A stretch of 64,000 nt of DNA, taken from the NCBI GenBank assembly GCA_963704335.1, contig OY969889.1, forward strand, positions 1,612,001 to 1,676,000. Reading direction: 5' to 3'. This document shows, in pieces, positions 32,188 to 41,572 of this stretch. Each line of letters begins with the position of its first letter. Positions within the stretch are counted from its first letter, which is position 1. A model generated the notes under the pieces. That model ran no database searches. It worked only from the letters and a program-made list of their open reading frames with translations, and was not told the origin of the DNA. Made by a program: the position numbers and the translations under genes. This DNA is from PALSA-612 sp963704335 (GTDB lineage: Bacteria; Actinomycetota; Thermoleophilia; Gaiellales; Gaiellaceae).

Positions 32188-32811
32188 GTGCCTCCGCAGG
32201 TCGCGGGCCTGACGGGCGCGACGCTGCAGAAAGCACCGTCGGTCTGCCACGAGTGCGTGTGGTGGCAGTCGCGGACGGGGATGACTGCGGAGAAGGACCG
32301 CTGGCGCGAACGGGCGGAGTCGGAGTGGGGAGCGTGGGGGACGCTGTACGTCGACGGCGACGGTCACCTGCTCGGGTCGATGCAGTACGGGCCTGCGTCG
32401 CTGTTTCCGCGCGCCGCCGAGCTGCCCGCCGGCCCGCCGTCGCGCGATGCCGTGCTCGTCACGTGCGCCTATCTCGCGGATCCCTCGACGCCCTGGGTGA
32501 TGCAGTCGTTGTTCCTCGCGGCCATCGGAGATGCGCGAGACCGTGGGGCGGCGGCGCTGGAGACCTTCTCGTATACGTATCGCGAAGGGGAGACGCTGTA
32601 CGAGCGCTTCCTCGTCCACCGCACGGTCTTCCCGCGCGATTTCCTGGCCGACCTCGGCTTTCGCACGCTGCGCAGCGCCGGCCGCGTGGAGCTCGTTCGG
32701 CTGGAGTTCGGCGGGTTGCAACCAGTGCTCGCCGGTGATCGTGCGTCGGTGCTGGCCCGGCTGCGCGAGGTCTTCGCGCCGGCGAAGCCCGTTCCCGTGC
32801 CGCGGCCCTAG
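32188..32811 (+). CDS. GNAT-family acetyltransferase
   Basis: 207 aa from GTG. The N-terminus has CHECVWWQ (two cysteines), then a GNAT-like core: GTLYVDGDGHLLGSMQYGP, VLVTCAYLADPSTPWVMQSL, and a final DFLADLGFRTLRSAGRVELVRLEF. The acetyl-CoA loop is weak (AAIGDARDRGAAALETF), so activity is not certain. This architecture is found as a short GNAT relative in actinobacteria. It meets asd tail to tail, sharing CTAG. Confidence 0.75.
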   Translation: MPPQVAGLTGATLQKAPSVCHECVWWQSRTGMTAEKDRWRERAESEWGAWGTLYVDGDGHLLGSMQYGPASLFPRAAELPAGPPSRDAVLVTCAYLADPSTPWVMQSLFLAAIGDARDRGAAALETFSYTYREGETLYERFLVHRTVFPRDFLADLGFRTLRSAGRVELVRLEFGGLQPVLAGDRASVLARLREVFAPAKPVPVPRP

Positions 32812-33746
32812 GCCGCCAGAGACGCTTCGGCGAGCACGAGCTCGGCGATCTGGACCGCGTTGAGCGCCGCGCCCTTGCGCAGGTTGTCGCCGACGAGGAA
32901 CAGCGAGAGCCCCTCGCCCGCTCGGTCGGGGCGGATGCGGCCGACGAGCACGTCGTCCTGGCCCGCCGCCTTTCCGGGCGTGGGGAACTCCTCCAGGCGC
33001 ACGCCCGGCGCAGCTTCGAGCAGCTCGCGGGCGCGCTCGGCGGAGAGCGGCTGCTGCGTCTCGACCCACACGGCCTCGGAGTGGCCGACGAGCACCGGGA
33101 CGCGCACGCACGTCGCGCTGACCGGCAGGTCGGGAAGCTCCATGATCTTTCGTGTCTCCTCGCGGATCTTGGTTTCCTCGTCGAACTCCTCGCCGTCGAA
33201 ATCCCAGTCCATGCCGAGGTCGTGCTCTGCAGCCGTCTGCCCACGAAGCTCCTCCATGCGCTGGAGTCCCGCCCCCGACGCCGACTGATACGTGGCGACG
33301 CGCACGCTGGCGAGCCCGGCTTCGTCGTGAAGCGGCTTGAGCACGACCGTGAGAGGAATCGTCGAGCAGTTCGGGACGGCGATGATGCCCTTGTGCTCGA
33401 GCGCCCGTGCGCCGTTCACCTCCGGTACGACGAGCGGGACATCGGGCTCCATCCGCCAGGCGGACGACTTGTCGAGGACGACAGCGCCGCCGCGGACGGC
33501 ATGTGGAGCGAGCTCGCGGCTCGCCGAGGCGCCGATGGCGAAGAAGAAGACATCGGCGTCGCCGGCCGACAGTGTCTCCGGCGTCGCCTCCTCGACGATC
33601 CGGCCGTCGAGCTCGCGGCCGGCTGACCGCGCAGATGCGAAGAGCTTGACGTCGTCGTACCTGCGCTGTCTGAGAATTTCGAGCAACACACCGCCCACGG
33701 CGCCGGTGGCGCCGACGATCCCGATGCGTGCCCGGCTACCCGGCAT
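32808..33746 (-). CDS. asd: aspartate-semialdehyde dehydrogenase
   Basis: ATG at 33746 gives 312 aa beginning MPGSRARIGIVGATGAVGG with the NADP loop. The catalytic Cys is in VPNCSTIP (about 127), and YQSASGAGLQ and HSEAVWVE are family features. It makes aspartate semialdehyde for lysine/diaminopimelate, threonine and methionine. It overlaps the last 11 bases of lysC, the usual actinobacterial pair. The protein is somewhat shorter than typical (about 335-345 aa). Confidence 0.94.
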   Translation of the reverse strand: MPGSRARIGIVGATGAVGGVLLEILRQRRYDDVKLFASARSAGRELDGRIVEEATPETLSAGDADVFFFAIGASASRELAPHAVRGGAVVLDKSSAWRMEPDVPLVVPEVNGARALEHKGIIAVPNCSTIPLTVVLKPLHDEAGLASVRVATYQSASGAGLQRMEELRGQTAAEHDLGMDWDFDGEEFDEETKIREETRKIMELPDLPVSATCVRVPVLVGHSEAVWVETQQPLSAERARELLEAAPGVRLEEFPTPGKAAGQDDVLVGRIRPDRAGEGLSLFLVGDNLRKGAALNAVQIAELVLAEASLAA

Positions 33747-34998
33747 GCGGACGCTCCGCTTCGGGCCGGTGCAGCTCGAACGCGTGGTGCAACGCCCGCA
33801 CGGCACGCTCGACGTCCTCGCGCGGGACGTGGCAGGCAACCTTGATCGGCGACGTGGTCACGATCTGTGGCTCGATGCTCTCGTCGTTCAACACCGAGAA
33901 CATCTTCGCCGCCACTCCCGGATGGCTTTTCATTCCCGCGCCGATCAGGCTGACCTTGCCGAGGTCCTCCCGAGTGCGCCAGGTGACCCCGAGACCCTCG
34001 AGAGCCTCCGCAACCGCCTGGCCATCGTCCGTGGGAGCGGAGAAGACGATCTCCGCCTCGCTCGTCTGCACGATCGTGTCGACGTTGACGCCACCCCCGG
34101 CCAGTGCCGTGAAAAGGCGCGACGCCGAGATGTCGTCGACCCAGTACAGCGTCTCCTCGAGCGTGTGCGTGACACCCGAGATCATCGCCTTCTCCAGCAT
34201 CCGTTCGTCCTCCTCGATCACCCAGGTGCCGGCCGCCGGGCTGAAGCTCGATCGCACGTGCAGCACGACGCCGTGGTTGCGCGCGAACTCGACCGACCGC
34301 AGCTGCAGGACCTTAGCGCCTGACGCCGCCAGCTCGAGCATCTCCTCGTAGCTGACTGCGTGCAGCTTGCGCGCTTCCGAGACGATGCGCGGATCCGCGG
34401 TAAAGACGCCGTCGACGTCCGTGTAGATCTCGCAGACCTCGGCGCCGAGGGCGGCCGCGAGCGCGACCGCTGTCGTGTCCGAGCCGCCGCGGCCGAGCGT
34501 GGTGATGTCGAGGTCGGTGGAGACGCCCTGGAAGCCGGCGACGAGCACGACGCGGCCGGCGTCGAGCGCGTCGTGGATGCGCTTCGCGCGCACGTCCACG
34601 ATCTTCGCCTTACCGTGCGTCGTGTCGGTGACGATGCCTGCCTGTGAGCCGGTGAGCGAGATCGCCTCGTGCCCGAGGTCGTGGATGGCCATCGCCGCGA
34701 GCGCGCATGAGATGCGCTCGCCGACCGAGATCAGCATGTCGAGCTCGCGCGGCGTCGGTCGCGAGGACATCTCGAAGGCGAGGGCGACGAGGTCGTCGGT
34801 CGAATCGCCCATGGCCGACAGCACGGCAACGACGCGCTCGCCTTGTTCGCGGGCTGCGACGATCCGTTTGGCGACCGCCTTGAGCCGCTGGGTGTCGGCG
34901 ACCGAGGTACCGCCGAACTTCATGACGAGCGTGCTCTGGGACGAGGTCTCGACGTCACCGGCGACAGCCGGGACCGCCTCGTAGTCGGTTGAGGCCAC
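33736..34998 (-). CDS. lysC: aspartate kinase
   Basis: 420 aa. A short N-terminal extension precedes the kinase motif LVMKFGGTSVADTQRLK. GRGGSDTTAVALAAALGAEVCEIYTDVDG marks the active site (quoted here as family text), and two C-terminal ACT domains begin near 270 (MISGVTHTLEE) and carry FSVLNDESIEPQIVTTS-type lysine/threonine feedback-site residues. It catalyses the first step from aspartate. It is upstream of and overlapping with asd. Confidence 0.95.
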   Translation of the reverse strand: MASTDYEAVPAVAGDVETSSQSTLVMKFGGTSVADTQRLKAVAKRIVAAREQGERVVAVLSAMGDSTDDLVALAFEMSSRPTPRELDMLISVGERISCALAAMAIHDLGHEAISLTGSQAGIVTDTTHGKAKIVDVRAKRIHDALDAGRVVLVAGFQGVSTDLDITTLGRGGSDTTAVALAAALGAEVCEIYTDVDGVFTADPRIVSEARKLHAVSYEEMLELAASGAKVLQLRSVEFARNHGVVLHVRSSFSPAAGTWVIEEDERMLEKAMISGVTHTLEETLYWVDDISASRLFTALAGGGVNVDTIVQTSEAEIVFSAPTDDGQAVAEALEGLGVTWRTREDLGKVSLIGAGMKSHPGVAAKMFSVLNDESIEPQIVTTSPIKVACHVPREDVERAVRALHHAFELHRPEAERPHAG

Positions 34999-35096
34999 GC
35001 CCGATTGTAGGCGCGGTCAGTGCGGGATTCTGGCTCGGGCAGCGACTTCTGTAGGGCCACGACGAGCAAAGGGCAGCGCAAGCAGGGAAATTGGAC

Positions 35097-35125
35097 TTGT
35101 GTTTTTGCGACAGTCCCGCTACGGT
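35097..35125 (+). promoter_or_regulatory. candidate sigma-70-type promoter for the sugar transferase
   Basis: TTGTGT (35097) and TACGGT (35120) are separated by exactly 17 bp in the 220-bp gap between lysC and the sugar transferase. The start mini-ORF at 35180 follows 55 bp later. Confidence 0.4.
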
Positions 35126-35179
35126 CCTCGGCGGGAGAGTATCCAGGCGGCCTTAGGCCGCTCGCATTGGGGAGAGTAC

Positions 35180-35224
35180 ATGGCGGTTGCGGCAGTACCA
35201 CAAGCTCTTGGAGGGCATCTGTGA
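35180..35224 (+). CDS. 14-aa leader mini-ORF before the sugar transferase
   Basis: ATG after the ribosome site GGGGAGAG encodes MAVAAVPQALGGHL, and the TGA overlaps the GTG start of the next gene (GTGA). The sugar transferase's own ribosome site (GGAGGG) lies inside this mini-ORF. The arrangement suggests translational coupling. Conservation cannot be judged here. Confidence 0.4.
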   Translation: MAVAAVPQALGGHL

Positions 35225-36729
35225 GCACCGTTGAGCGCGTGCTCGACGGGCCCGCCGACATGCTCGTCGCGGTCGAGGAATCGGCGCGCGTACAGCAGCA
35301 ACCCTTGGGGCGGGGCGGCCGCGGCTGGCTCGTGCGCCGCGCGCTCGCCCTGGCCGACGTCGTTGGCCTGACGCTCGCCTTCGCGTTCTCGACGCTCTTC
35401 TTCCCGGGTGGCGGATTGGTTGACAACACCGTCGGGAACGTTGCCGAGGGTTTGTTCTTCCTCGTCACATTGCCCGCCTGGATCGTGGTCGCCAACCTCT
35501 ACGGCCTCTACCGAAACGACGACGAGCGAACGGATCACTCGAGCGCGGACGACCTGGTCGGCGTCTTCCACCTCGTCACCGTGGGCAGTTGGTTTGTCTT
35601 CCTCGCTGGACAGGTGGTCGGTATCGCCCACCCGAGCGTTCAGAGACTGATCGCCTTCTGGATCGCTGCGATCGTCCTGGTCACGACCGCGCGCGTGCTG
35701 GCGCGCGCCGCCTGCAGACGTACCGACGTCTATCTCCAGAACACGGTCATCGTCGGGGCGGGGAGTGTCGGTCAGCTCGTCGCCAGCAAGCTCGCCAAGC
35801 ACCCCGAGTACGGCCTCAACGTGCTCGGCTTCGTCGACGCCGACCCGAAGTACGGCAACGGGGACGGCGGGCTCAAAGTGCTCGGGTCGCAGGACGAGCT
35901 TCGCGAGATCGTGTCCGCTCACCGCGTCGAACGGGTGATCATCGCCTTCAGCAACGACTCCCACGAACAGACGCTGCGATTGATCCGGCAGCTCCACGAG
36001 CAGGGAGTCAAGATCGACATCATTCCGCGGCTGTTCGAGGTGATCGGCACGAACTTCGGAATCCACACCGCCGAAGGCTTGCCGCTGATCGGGCTTCCTT
36101 CGCTCAAGCTGTCGCGCTCGTCACTACTTCTCAAGCGGATACTCGACTTCACACTCGCGCTCACCGGCCTGATCGTGGTCGTGCCGCTCTTCGTCGCGTG
36201 CGCCATTGCGATCAAGCTGGACTCGCGAGGTCCCGTGTTCTTCCGGCAGGTGCGCCGAGGAGCCAACGAGCGAATGTTTCGGATCTACAAGTTCCGCACG
36301 ATGTGCGACGACGCGGAGGAGCGCAAGGCCACGTTCGGCGCGCTGAACAAGCACAACGGAAACGGCGGAGATCCGCGGATGTTCAAGATCCCGGATGATC
36401 CTCGCGTCACGCGGGTCGGCCGCTTCCTTCGCCGACACTCACTCGACGAGCTGCCTCAGCTCATCAACGTCCTCAAGGGTGAGATGAGCCTCGTGGGGCC
36501 GAGGCCGCTTATCCTCGAGGAGGATCAGTACGTCGTCGACTGGCGGCGGCACCGGCTCAACCTGAAGCCGGGCATCACGGGCCTCTGGCAGGTGCTCGGC
36601 CGGGATGAGATTCCGTTCGAGGAGATGGTCAAGCTCGACTACCTGTATGTCACGAGCTGGTCGATGCTCAGCGACGTCAAGCTGATACTCCGCACGATTC
36701 CGGTCGTCTTCCAGTCCCATCCCGCGTAA
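35221..36729 (+). CDS. polyprenyl-phosphate sugar-1-phosphate transferase (priming glycosyltransferase)
   Basis: GTG at 35221, six bases after GGAGGG, gives 502 aa. The layout is that of WbaP/WcaJ: membrane segments in the first ~160 residues, a CoA-binding-like Rossmann domain (about 175-295, NTVIVGAGSVGQLVASKL), a further membrane segment (about 315-335), and the catalytic bacterial transferase domain with FRIYKFRTM, SLDELPQLINVLKGEMSLVG and PGITGLWQV. It loads the first sugar onto undecaprenyl phosphate and so opens this polysaccharide locus. Confidence 0.94.
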   Translation: MSTVERVLDGPADMLVAVEESARVQQQPLGRGGRGWLVRRALALADVVGLTLAFAFSTLFFPGGGLVDNTVGNVAEGLFFLVTLPAWIVVANLYGLYRNDDERTDHSSADDLVGVFHLVTVGSWFVFLAGQVVGIAHPSVQRLIAFWIAAIVLVTTARVLARAACRRTDVYLQNTVIVGAGSVGQLVASKLAKHPEYGLNVLGFVDADPKYGNGDGGLKVLGSQDELREIVSAHRVERVIIAFSNDSHEQTLRLIRQLHEQGVKIDIIPRLFEVIGTNFGIHTAEGLPLIGLPSLKLSRSSLLLKRILDFTLALTGLIVVVPLFVACAIAIKLDSRGPVFFRQVRRGANERMFRIYKFRTMCDDAEERKATFGALNKHNGNGGDPRMFKIPDDPRVTRVGRFLRRHSLDELPQLINVLKGEMSLVGPRPLILEEDQYVVDWRRHRLNLKPGITGLWQVLGRDEIPFEEMVKLDYLYVTSWSMLSDVKLILRTIPVVFQSHPA

Positions 36730-36752
36730 GCGGCGCGCAGGCGGGGTGCGCG

Positions 36753-37664
36753 TTGCACGTCGTCGAGACGGTCACGCTCGGTGGGAATCTCACCGTCAGG
36801 CGCCTCGGTCTGGGGGCGATGGAGCTGACCGGCCATGGGACGTGGGGTGCCCCACGTGATCGTCCCGGCGCGCTGGGGCTGATTCGACGAGCCCGTGAGC
36901 TCGGGGTCGACTTCTTCGACACTGCGGACTCGTACGGCCCCGAGGTGAGCGAGCAGCTCGTCGCGGAGGCGCTCTATCCGTATGTCGACGTCGTCGTGGC
37001 GACGAAGGGAGGCCTGACTCGGCAGGGCCCAAGCCTCTGGGGCCGGAACGGCAGGCCCGAGCACCTGCGCTCGGCCTGCGAGGGCAGCCTGCGGCGCCTG
37101 CGCGTCGACTGCGTACGCCTATATCAACTACATGCCGTCGATCCGGTTGTTCCGATCGAGGAGTCGCTCGGGGCGCTCGTCGAGCTCAAGGAACAGGGGA
37201 AGATCGAGCACATCGGTGTCTGCAACGTGGGGGTCTCCGATCTCGAGCGCGCGCTCGCGGTCACGCCGATCGTCTCGGTTCAGAACCGCTACAACGCCGC
37301 CGACAGGGCCTCGGCGCCTGTGCTCGAGCTGTGTGAGCGGCTCTCCATCACCTTTATCCCGTGGGCGCCGTTGGGGGGCGGCGTCCTCTCGGGCGGCCGC
37401 GGCCAGCTGCGCAGGACGGCGCGGCGCCTCGGAGCGACGCCTGCCCAGCTGGCGCTCGCGTGGCTGCTCCACCGCTCACCGCTGATGCTGCCGATCCCGG
37501 GTACACGCTCCGTCGACCACCTCGAGGAGAACATGCGTGCGGCTGCGCTCCACATCGCACCGGAGGACATCGCCGCCCTCGAGCTCCCCGTCAGGGTTGC
37601 GCCGAGCGTTCGGCAGCTAGTCCGTCAAGGACGGAGACGTGCACGCCGTCTGCTGCGCCGGTAA
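36753..37664 (+). CDS. aldo/keto reductase
   Basis: TTG start and 303 aa. The catalytic tetrad is visible: Asp and Tyr in FFDTADSYG (about 54-62), Lys in VATKGG and His in YQLHAVDP. NADPH-site text appears as IPGTRSVDHLEENM near the C-terminus. Members of this class reduce sugar or small-molecule aldehydes; the place directly after the priming transferase makes a role in sugar-precursor metabolism possible but unproven. The C-terminal ~15 residues are strongly basic. Confidence 0.9.
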   Translation: MHVVETVTLGGNLTVRRLGLGAMELTGHGTWGAPRDRPGALGLIRRARELGVDFFDTADSYGPEVSEQLVAEALYPYVDVVVATKGGLTRQGPSLWGRNGRPEHLRSACEGSLRRLRVDCVRLYQLHAVDPVVPIEESLGALVELKEQGKIEHIGVCNVGVSDLERALAVTPIVSVQNRYNAADRASAPVLELCERLSITFIPWAPLGGGVLSGGRGQLRRTARRLGATPAQLALAWLLHRSPLMLPIPGTRSVDHLEENMRAAALHIAPEDIAALELPVRVAPSVRQLVRQGRRRARRLLRR

Positions 37665-37683
37665 TGCCGACGACTAGGGTCTG

Positions 37684-38601
37684 GTGGGCATGACGCCGAC
37701 CGCGCGCCCGGGGACCCCGTCGGTGAGCGTTGTCATCCCCGCGTTCAACGCGGAGCGCACCGTCGCGCAGGTGATTCGCGAGCTGCTGGAGCAGGTGACG
37801 AGCTTGCGCGAGGTGATCGTCGTCGACGATGGCTCGACCGACCGGACCGCAGACATCGCAGCAGAGCTTGGCGCACTAGTCGTTTCGACGGGGGTCGGCT
37901 CGGCCGGCGGCGCCCGGAACCGCGGGTGGGACGCGGCCAGTGGTGACGTCGTTTTGTTCCTCGACTCCGATGCCGTTCCCGCAGCGGGTTTCGGCGCCGG
38001 GCTCGAACGGGCGCTAGGCGAGTTCCCCGGCGCGGTCATCGGCTGCGCGCGAACGTTCTCTGCGCAGACCTCATGGGGCTGGGTGGCGCACCTCGAGGGA
38101 GAGACGCCGTACCTGCCGACGGGCGAGCCGCGCAAGACCGCGTTCGTGTCGTCGTATTGCATGGCCGTGCCGCGCGCGGCGCCGTTGCGGTGGGACGAGA
38201 GCTACGGAGGGGAGGACGGAGTCTTCTGCGTAGATGCGATCGATGCAGGTCTCGAGCTCGTGTTCGACCCACGCTTTCACGCCGTCCACGATCACAACCG
38301 GGAGACGTTCGCGGATTTGCGGAGTCAACAGCAACGCCTGGTGTACGGCCTGGCGCGTGTTGGACCGGTTCAGCACGAGGGGGCTCACAAGCGGCTGTTC
38401 TCGCGTATCCCGATTCACTACTTCGCGCTCGTTCGCCTGGTGCCGATCTACCGCCGGCTCGCCCCGTACCCCGAGCTGAGATCACGCTTCCTGCGGCTGT
38501 TGCCTCAGATGATCGTCGCCGAGTGGACCCTCGGCTGGAGCGCTCTTCGCTACGCCGTCAAGCGACCGGCCCTGCGCGGTGCGAAGAGAAGGGCATCGTG
38601 A
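37684..38601 (+). CDS. family 2 glycosyltransferase
   Basis: 305 aa from GTG 37684 (ATG two codons later is equally possible). The GT-A fold shows SVVIPAFNAERT, VIVVDDGSTDRT and the metal-binding FLDSDAVP, followed by ARNRGWDAA. The acceptor part has SYGGEDGVFCVDAIDAG, with ED taken as the catalytic base region. The C-terminus has a hydrophobic helix (IPIHYFALVRLVPIYRR). It adds a sugar to a lipid-linked or surface glycan. Its stop overlaps the start of the next gene. Confidence 0.9.
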   Translation: MGMTPTARPGTPSVSVVIPAFNAERTVAQVIRELLEQVTSLREVIVVDDGSTDRTADIAAELGALVVSTGVGSAGGARNRGWDAASGDVVLFLDSDAVPAAGFGAGLERALGEFPGAVIGCARTFSAQTSWGWVAHLEGETPYLPTGEPRKTAFVSSYCMAVPRAAPLRWDESYGGEDGVFCVDAIDAGLELVFDPRFHAVHDHNRETFADLRSQQQRLVYGLARVGPVQHEGAHKRLFSRIPIHYFALVRLVPIYRRLAPYPELRSRFLRLLPQMIVAEWTLGWSALRYAVKRPALRGAKRRAS

Positions 38602-39134
38602 ACCGGGGGCGGATCTTGCGTCGGCTGGCGATGGCGGCAGGTTTCGTGGTGATCGTCCTGGCCGGCGCTGTCCTGGTCAGTGCGGCGGTGGACGAGCCAA
38701 GCCAGACCGCTCGCGCATCGACGACGATGAGAGCTCGCGAGCGGGAGGTCTGGCGGCTGCTGACGGACCTCGAGGCCTACACGAGCTGGAACCCGACGAT
38801 CGTGAAAGCAGGCGGAATGTTGGAAGAGGGCGCCACGCTCGACCTTCGCTTCAAGAATGGACATGGAGACCTCGAGAGTCGAGAGGTCCGCGTCGAAGAC
38901 GTCAACCCGATTCACAAGCTTCGGTGGCAGGACCGTTTGCTGCTACCCGGTGTGCGCGACCGCGAGTTGTCGATCCGCGTGCGCTCGTTCCGCAAAGGCG
39001 AGACGCGGGTGTTCGTGGCCGAGCGTTACGAAGGCCTGCTTGCTCCGTTCGCTGACCGAGATGACGCCGAGCAAGGGCTCGTGCGCATGCTCGCTGCGCT
39101 CAGGACGCGCGCTGAGAGCTACGCGTCGGGGTAG
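38598..39134 (+). CDS. membrane-anchored SRPBCC/polyketide-cyclase-like protein
   Basis: GTG at 38598 overlaps the previous stop (GTGA) and gives 178 aa. A signal anchor (about 9-33) is followed by a SRPBCC domain: REREVWRLLTDLEAYTSWNP, then ATLDLRFKNGHG and ELSIRVRSFRKGETRVF. Such domains bind hydrophobic ligands in a cavity. Being membrane-anchored and in a glycan locus, it might handle a lipid intermediate, but that is a guess. Its 3' end overlaps the opposite-strand sulfotransferase by 16 bases. Confidence 0.8.
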   Translation: MNRGRILRRLAMAAGFVVIVLAGAVLVSAAVDEPSQTARASTTMRAREREVWRLLTDLEAYTSWNPTIVKAGGMLEEGATLDLRFKNGHGDLESREVRVEDVNPIHKLRWQDRLLLPGVRDRELSIRVRSFRKGETRVFVAERYEGLLAPFADRDDAEQGLVRMLAALRTRAESYASG

Positions 39135-39946
39135 CCGAACCTTCGCAGTGCGGGCCCGGCCTCCCGCTCGAGCCTCGCCAGGAGCTCGCTCGGCTGCTTT
39201 CGCCATCGGGCCAGGGTTTTGGGAGGCTGCACCTCGGAAGCGGCTGCGTCGACGTCCCCCTCGAGGCCGAAGAATCCGTAGATCCGCTCCACAGTCGTGT
39301 GGGGCTCGGCGCAGAGGTCCTCGAACCGCACCCGGAGATAGTCGGGGCCCAGCTCGCGCTCGCCGAAGTCTGCGGCGGCCTGGTTGACCCAGCTCCACAG
39401 CGCGATCGACCGGAACGGCACCTCCGACGGCTCCGGCAGCTGCCGGACGATGAGACCGTCGAGTGCCGCTGACCCATGCTTCCTGACCTGCTTCTGATTC
39501 TCGGAAAACGCCATGTCGCGCCCGTCGCGCACAAAGTGCAGAAAGCGGAGCGTCGGCATCTGTGACCGGAGGAAGGGCACGAGGTAGATGCTGCGGGGCT
39601 CCTTCCATCCCCACCGGACCGCCTCGGCCGGCAGGCCGGCGCAGTGGTCGGCGACGACCGAGCGGAGGTCGGCGGCCATTTCGTCCCCTAGTTCGGCCTG
39701 CCGTTCTTCTCGAAGACCTACGAGGTACTTGTTGATCCAGCGGTCGGAGTAGTAGCTGAACTCGAGGGCGTCCTCGTAGCGGTTGAGCTTGAGCCCGATG
39801 TACATGCCTCCCGCCTTCATCATTCGCGCGAGGACACGTGTTCCGGAGCCTCCGGTCGCGCCGATGACATTTGGTCCTCGTGCAGCGAGCTCCGGGGGGA
39901 GGATGGACGTGCCCGGACGGGCTGGGTGGACTGCCTGATTGCTCAC
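39119..39946 (-). CDS. sulfotransferase-family protein
   Basis: 275 aa from a GTG that overlaps the flippase stop. The PAPS 5'-phosphate loop is IGATGGSGTRVLARMM (about 28-43) and the 3'-phosphate region is LRFLHFVRDGRDMAFSENQ (about 132-150). WSWVNQAA and YLRVRFEDLCAEP follow as in bacterial carbohydrate and lipid sulfotransferases. It may sulfate the exported glycan. It is in one unit with the flippase upstream. Confidence 0.85.
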   Translation of the reverse strand: MSNQAVHPARPGTSILPPELAARGPNVIGATGGSGTRVLARMMKAGGMYIGLKLNRYEDALEFSYYSDRWINKYLVGLREERQAELGDEMAADLRSVVADHCAGLPAEAVRWGWKEPRSIYLVPFLRSQMPTLRFLHFVRDGRDMAFSENQKQVRKHGSAALDGLIVRQLPEPSEVPFRSIALWSWVNQAAADFGERELGPDYLRVRFEDLCAEPHTTVERIYGFFGLEGDVDAAASEVQPPKTLARWRKQPSELLARLEREAGPALRRFGYPDA

Positions 39947-41523
39947 GGATCGAGGGATGCGGGTAGTTGGTCCCGTAGCCTATGTTTCGCGGCAGCGTCC
40001 GGACCATTCTGATCCTGCCCACCCCTGGCCAGTCTTCGTGAGCGCAGCAGCGCAAGCGCCTCGTCACGTGCCTCGCGCTTGAGGCTCAGCAGGACTCCGA
40101 CCGCCGCCGCGACTGCGAGCGAGCCTGTGATCACGAGGGCAAGCAGAGGCGAGAGTCCGTCGAGGACGCCCGTGGCATTGATGAGCGCTACGACCGCGAC
40201 CGCCCCGGCTCCGGAGATGAGTGGGACGGGAGTCCAGGAGGCGATGTCGCGGACTCGCAGCCCGGTCAGGCGGGTCACGATCGCCACGTTGAGGGGAACG
40301 AACACGAGCACGAAGAGAAGGACGCGGACACCGGCCAGGCCTGTGAGTTGTTCCTGGGTCGTGAGACCGTCGAGCACTAGGCCGGCCACCGCAACGGAAC
40401 CGACGCTGAGGACGGCCTGGCCCCAGAGCATCATCGCGCGGAGCCGGGCCCTGGCGAGCGCGAACAGGAGCGGCCCGGTGAAGACGATCAGCGCCTTGAC
40501 GATTCCGACGATGGCAACCAGCTTCAGCGCGTTGACGCCCGGGCTCCACTCGGGCCCGAGCACCGCGAGGATGTTCTCGCTGCACGCCGCCATCGCCATC
40601 ATCGCGGGCACGGCGAGGAGGAGGGTCAGCCGCATGTATGCAGCGACGCTTCTCTGCAGGCCGCCGCGATCGTCCTGGAGTCGAGAGAAGTGCGGCAAGG
40701 AGGTCACGCTGATCGGGCGGACGCTGAGCTCGAGCACCGTGTCGACGAGACGGTCGCCGAGCCGGTAGATGCCGACGACCACCGGGCTGAAGAAGAGACC
40801 CATGAACAGGATGTCGCCACGCCTGCTCAGGAAGGCGGCGACGTTGGCGAAGAAGACGTCTACGGAGAAGCCGAAGAGCTCGCGTGCGTGCCGCAGCGAG
40901 AAGCGGAAGCGCGGGGACCAGCGACCGAGCGTAAAGAAGAGGAGCGTGGAGACAGCTGTAAACGTGAGTTGCTGCGCCACGAGTGCCCAGACGCCGGCGC
41001 CGGCCAGTGCCGCAGAGACCCCTACGATGCCGCCGACGAGCGTGGCCACGTTCGAACGGACGGCGAGCTTCTTGAATTGCATCGCTCGCTCGAGCTGTGC
41101 CCGCTGAACGATCGTGAGCGCCCAGAGGATGATCGTGATCGAGAGCACGTCGATGATCGGCTCGAGCTCGGGGGTCCCGTTCGCGCGTGCCCAGAAGCCG
41201 GCCAGAGCGACGCTGATGCCCGCAAAGAGCACTGCCCACGCGAGGTTCAGCCAGAACGCGGAGTCGAGATGAGCGTCGTCCAGGGTCTTTCGCTGGATGA
41301 TGGCTGTCGCGACGCCTTGCTCGACGAACAGTTCCATGAGGACGATGTAGACGAGCGCGAGCGTGACGACGCCGTAGGCTTCCGGGCCGAGAATGGCGGC
41401 GAGCAGGACCATGAAGAGGGTGGCGAAGCCGCGCTTGCCCCAGTTCATGACGAACGTCCACTTCAGGGCGTGCCGAGGCACACGCGAGCCGTGTCCACTC
41501 TCTCCGGTCGAGGGGTCGGTCAT
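39943..41523 (-). CDS. oligosaccharide flippase (Wzx/MOP superfamily)
   Basis: ATG at 41523 gives 526 aa; the longer frame upstream is antisense to nothing useful and overlaps the acetyltransferase. The protein is almost entirely hydrophobic, with about 12-14 membrane helices. The opening ALKWTFVMNWGKRGFATLFM and later FGFSVDVFFANVAAFLSRRGDILFMG resemble the WzxC/TuaB branch. It would flip undecaprenyl-linked repeat units across the membrane. GTGA overlap couples it to the sulfotransferase. Confidence 0.9.
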   Translation of the reverse strand: MTDPSTGESGHGSRVPRHALKWTFVMNWGKRGFATLFMVLLAAILGPEAYGVVTLALVYIVLMELFVEQGVATAIIQRKTLDDAHLDSAFWLNLAWAVLFAGISVALAGFWARANGTPELEPIIDVLSITIILWALTIVQRAQLERAMQFKKLAVRSNVATLVGGIVGVSAALAGAGVWALVAQQLTFTAVSTLLFFTLGRWSPRFRFSLRHARELFGFSVDVFFANVAAFLSRRGDILFMGLFFSPVVVGIYRLGDRLVDTVLELSVRPISVTSLPHFSRLQDDRGGLQRSVAAYMRLTLLLAVPAMMAMAACSENILAVLGPEWSPGVNALKLVAIVGIVKALIVFTGPLLFALARARLRAMMLWGQAVLSVGSVAVAGLVLDGLTTQEQLTGLAGVRVLLFVLVFVPLNVAIVTRLTGLRVRDIASWTPVPLISGAGAVAVVALINATGVLDGLSPLLALVITGSLAVAAAVGVLLSLKREARDEALALLRSRRLARGGQDQNGPDAAAKHRLRDQLPASLDP

Positions 41524-41572
41524 GGCCGGGTGCTCTGCTTCGAAATCGCGTCGAGAAGGGCGAGCTCGAGGC

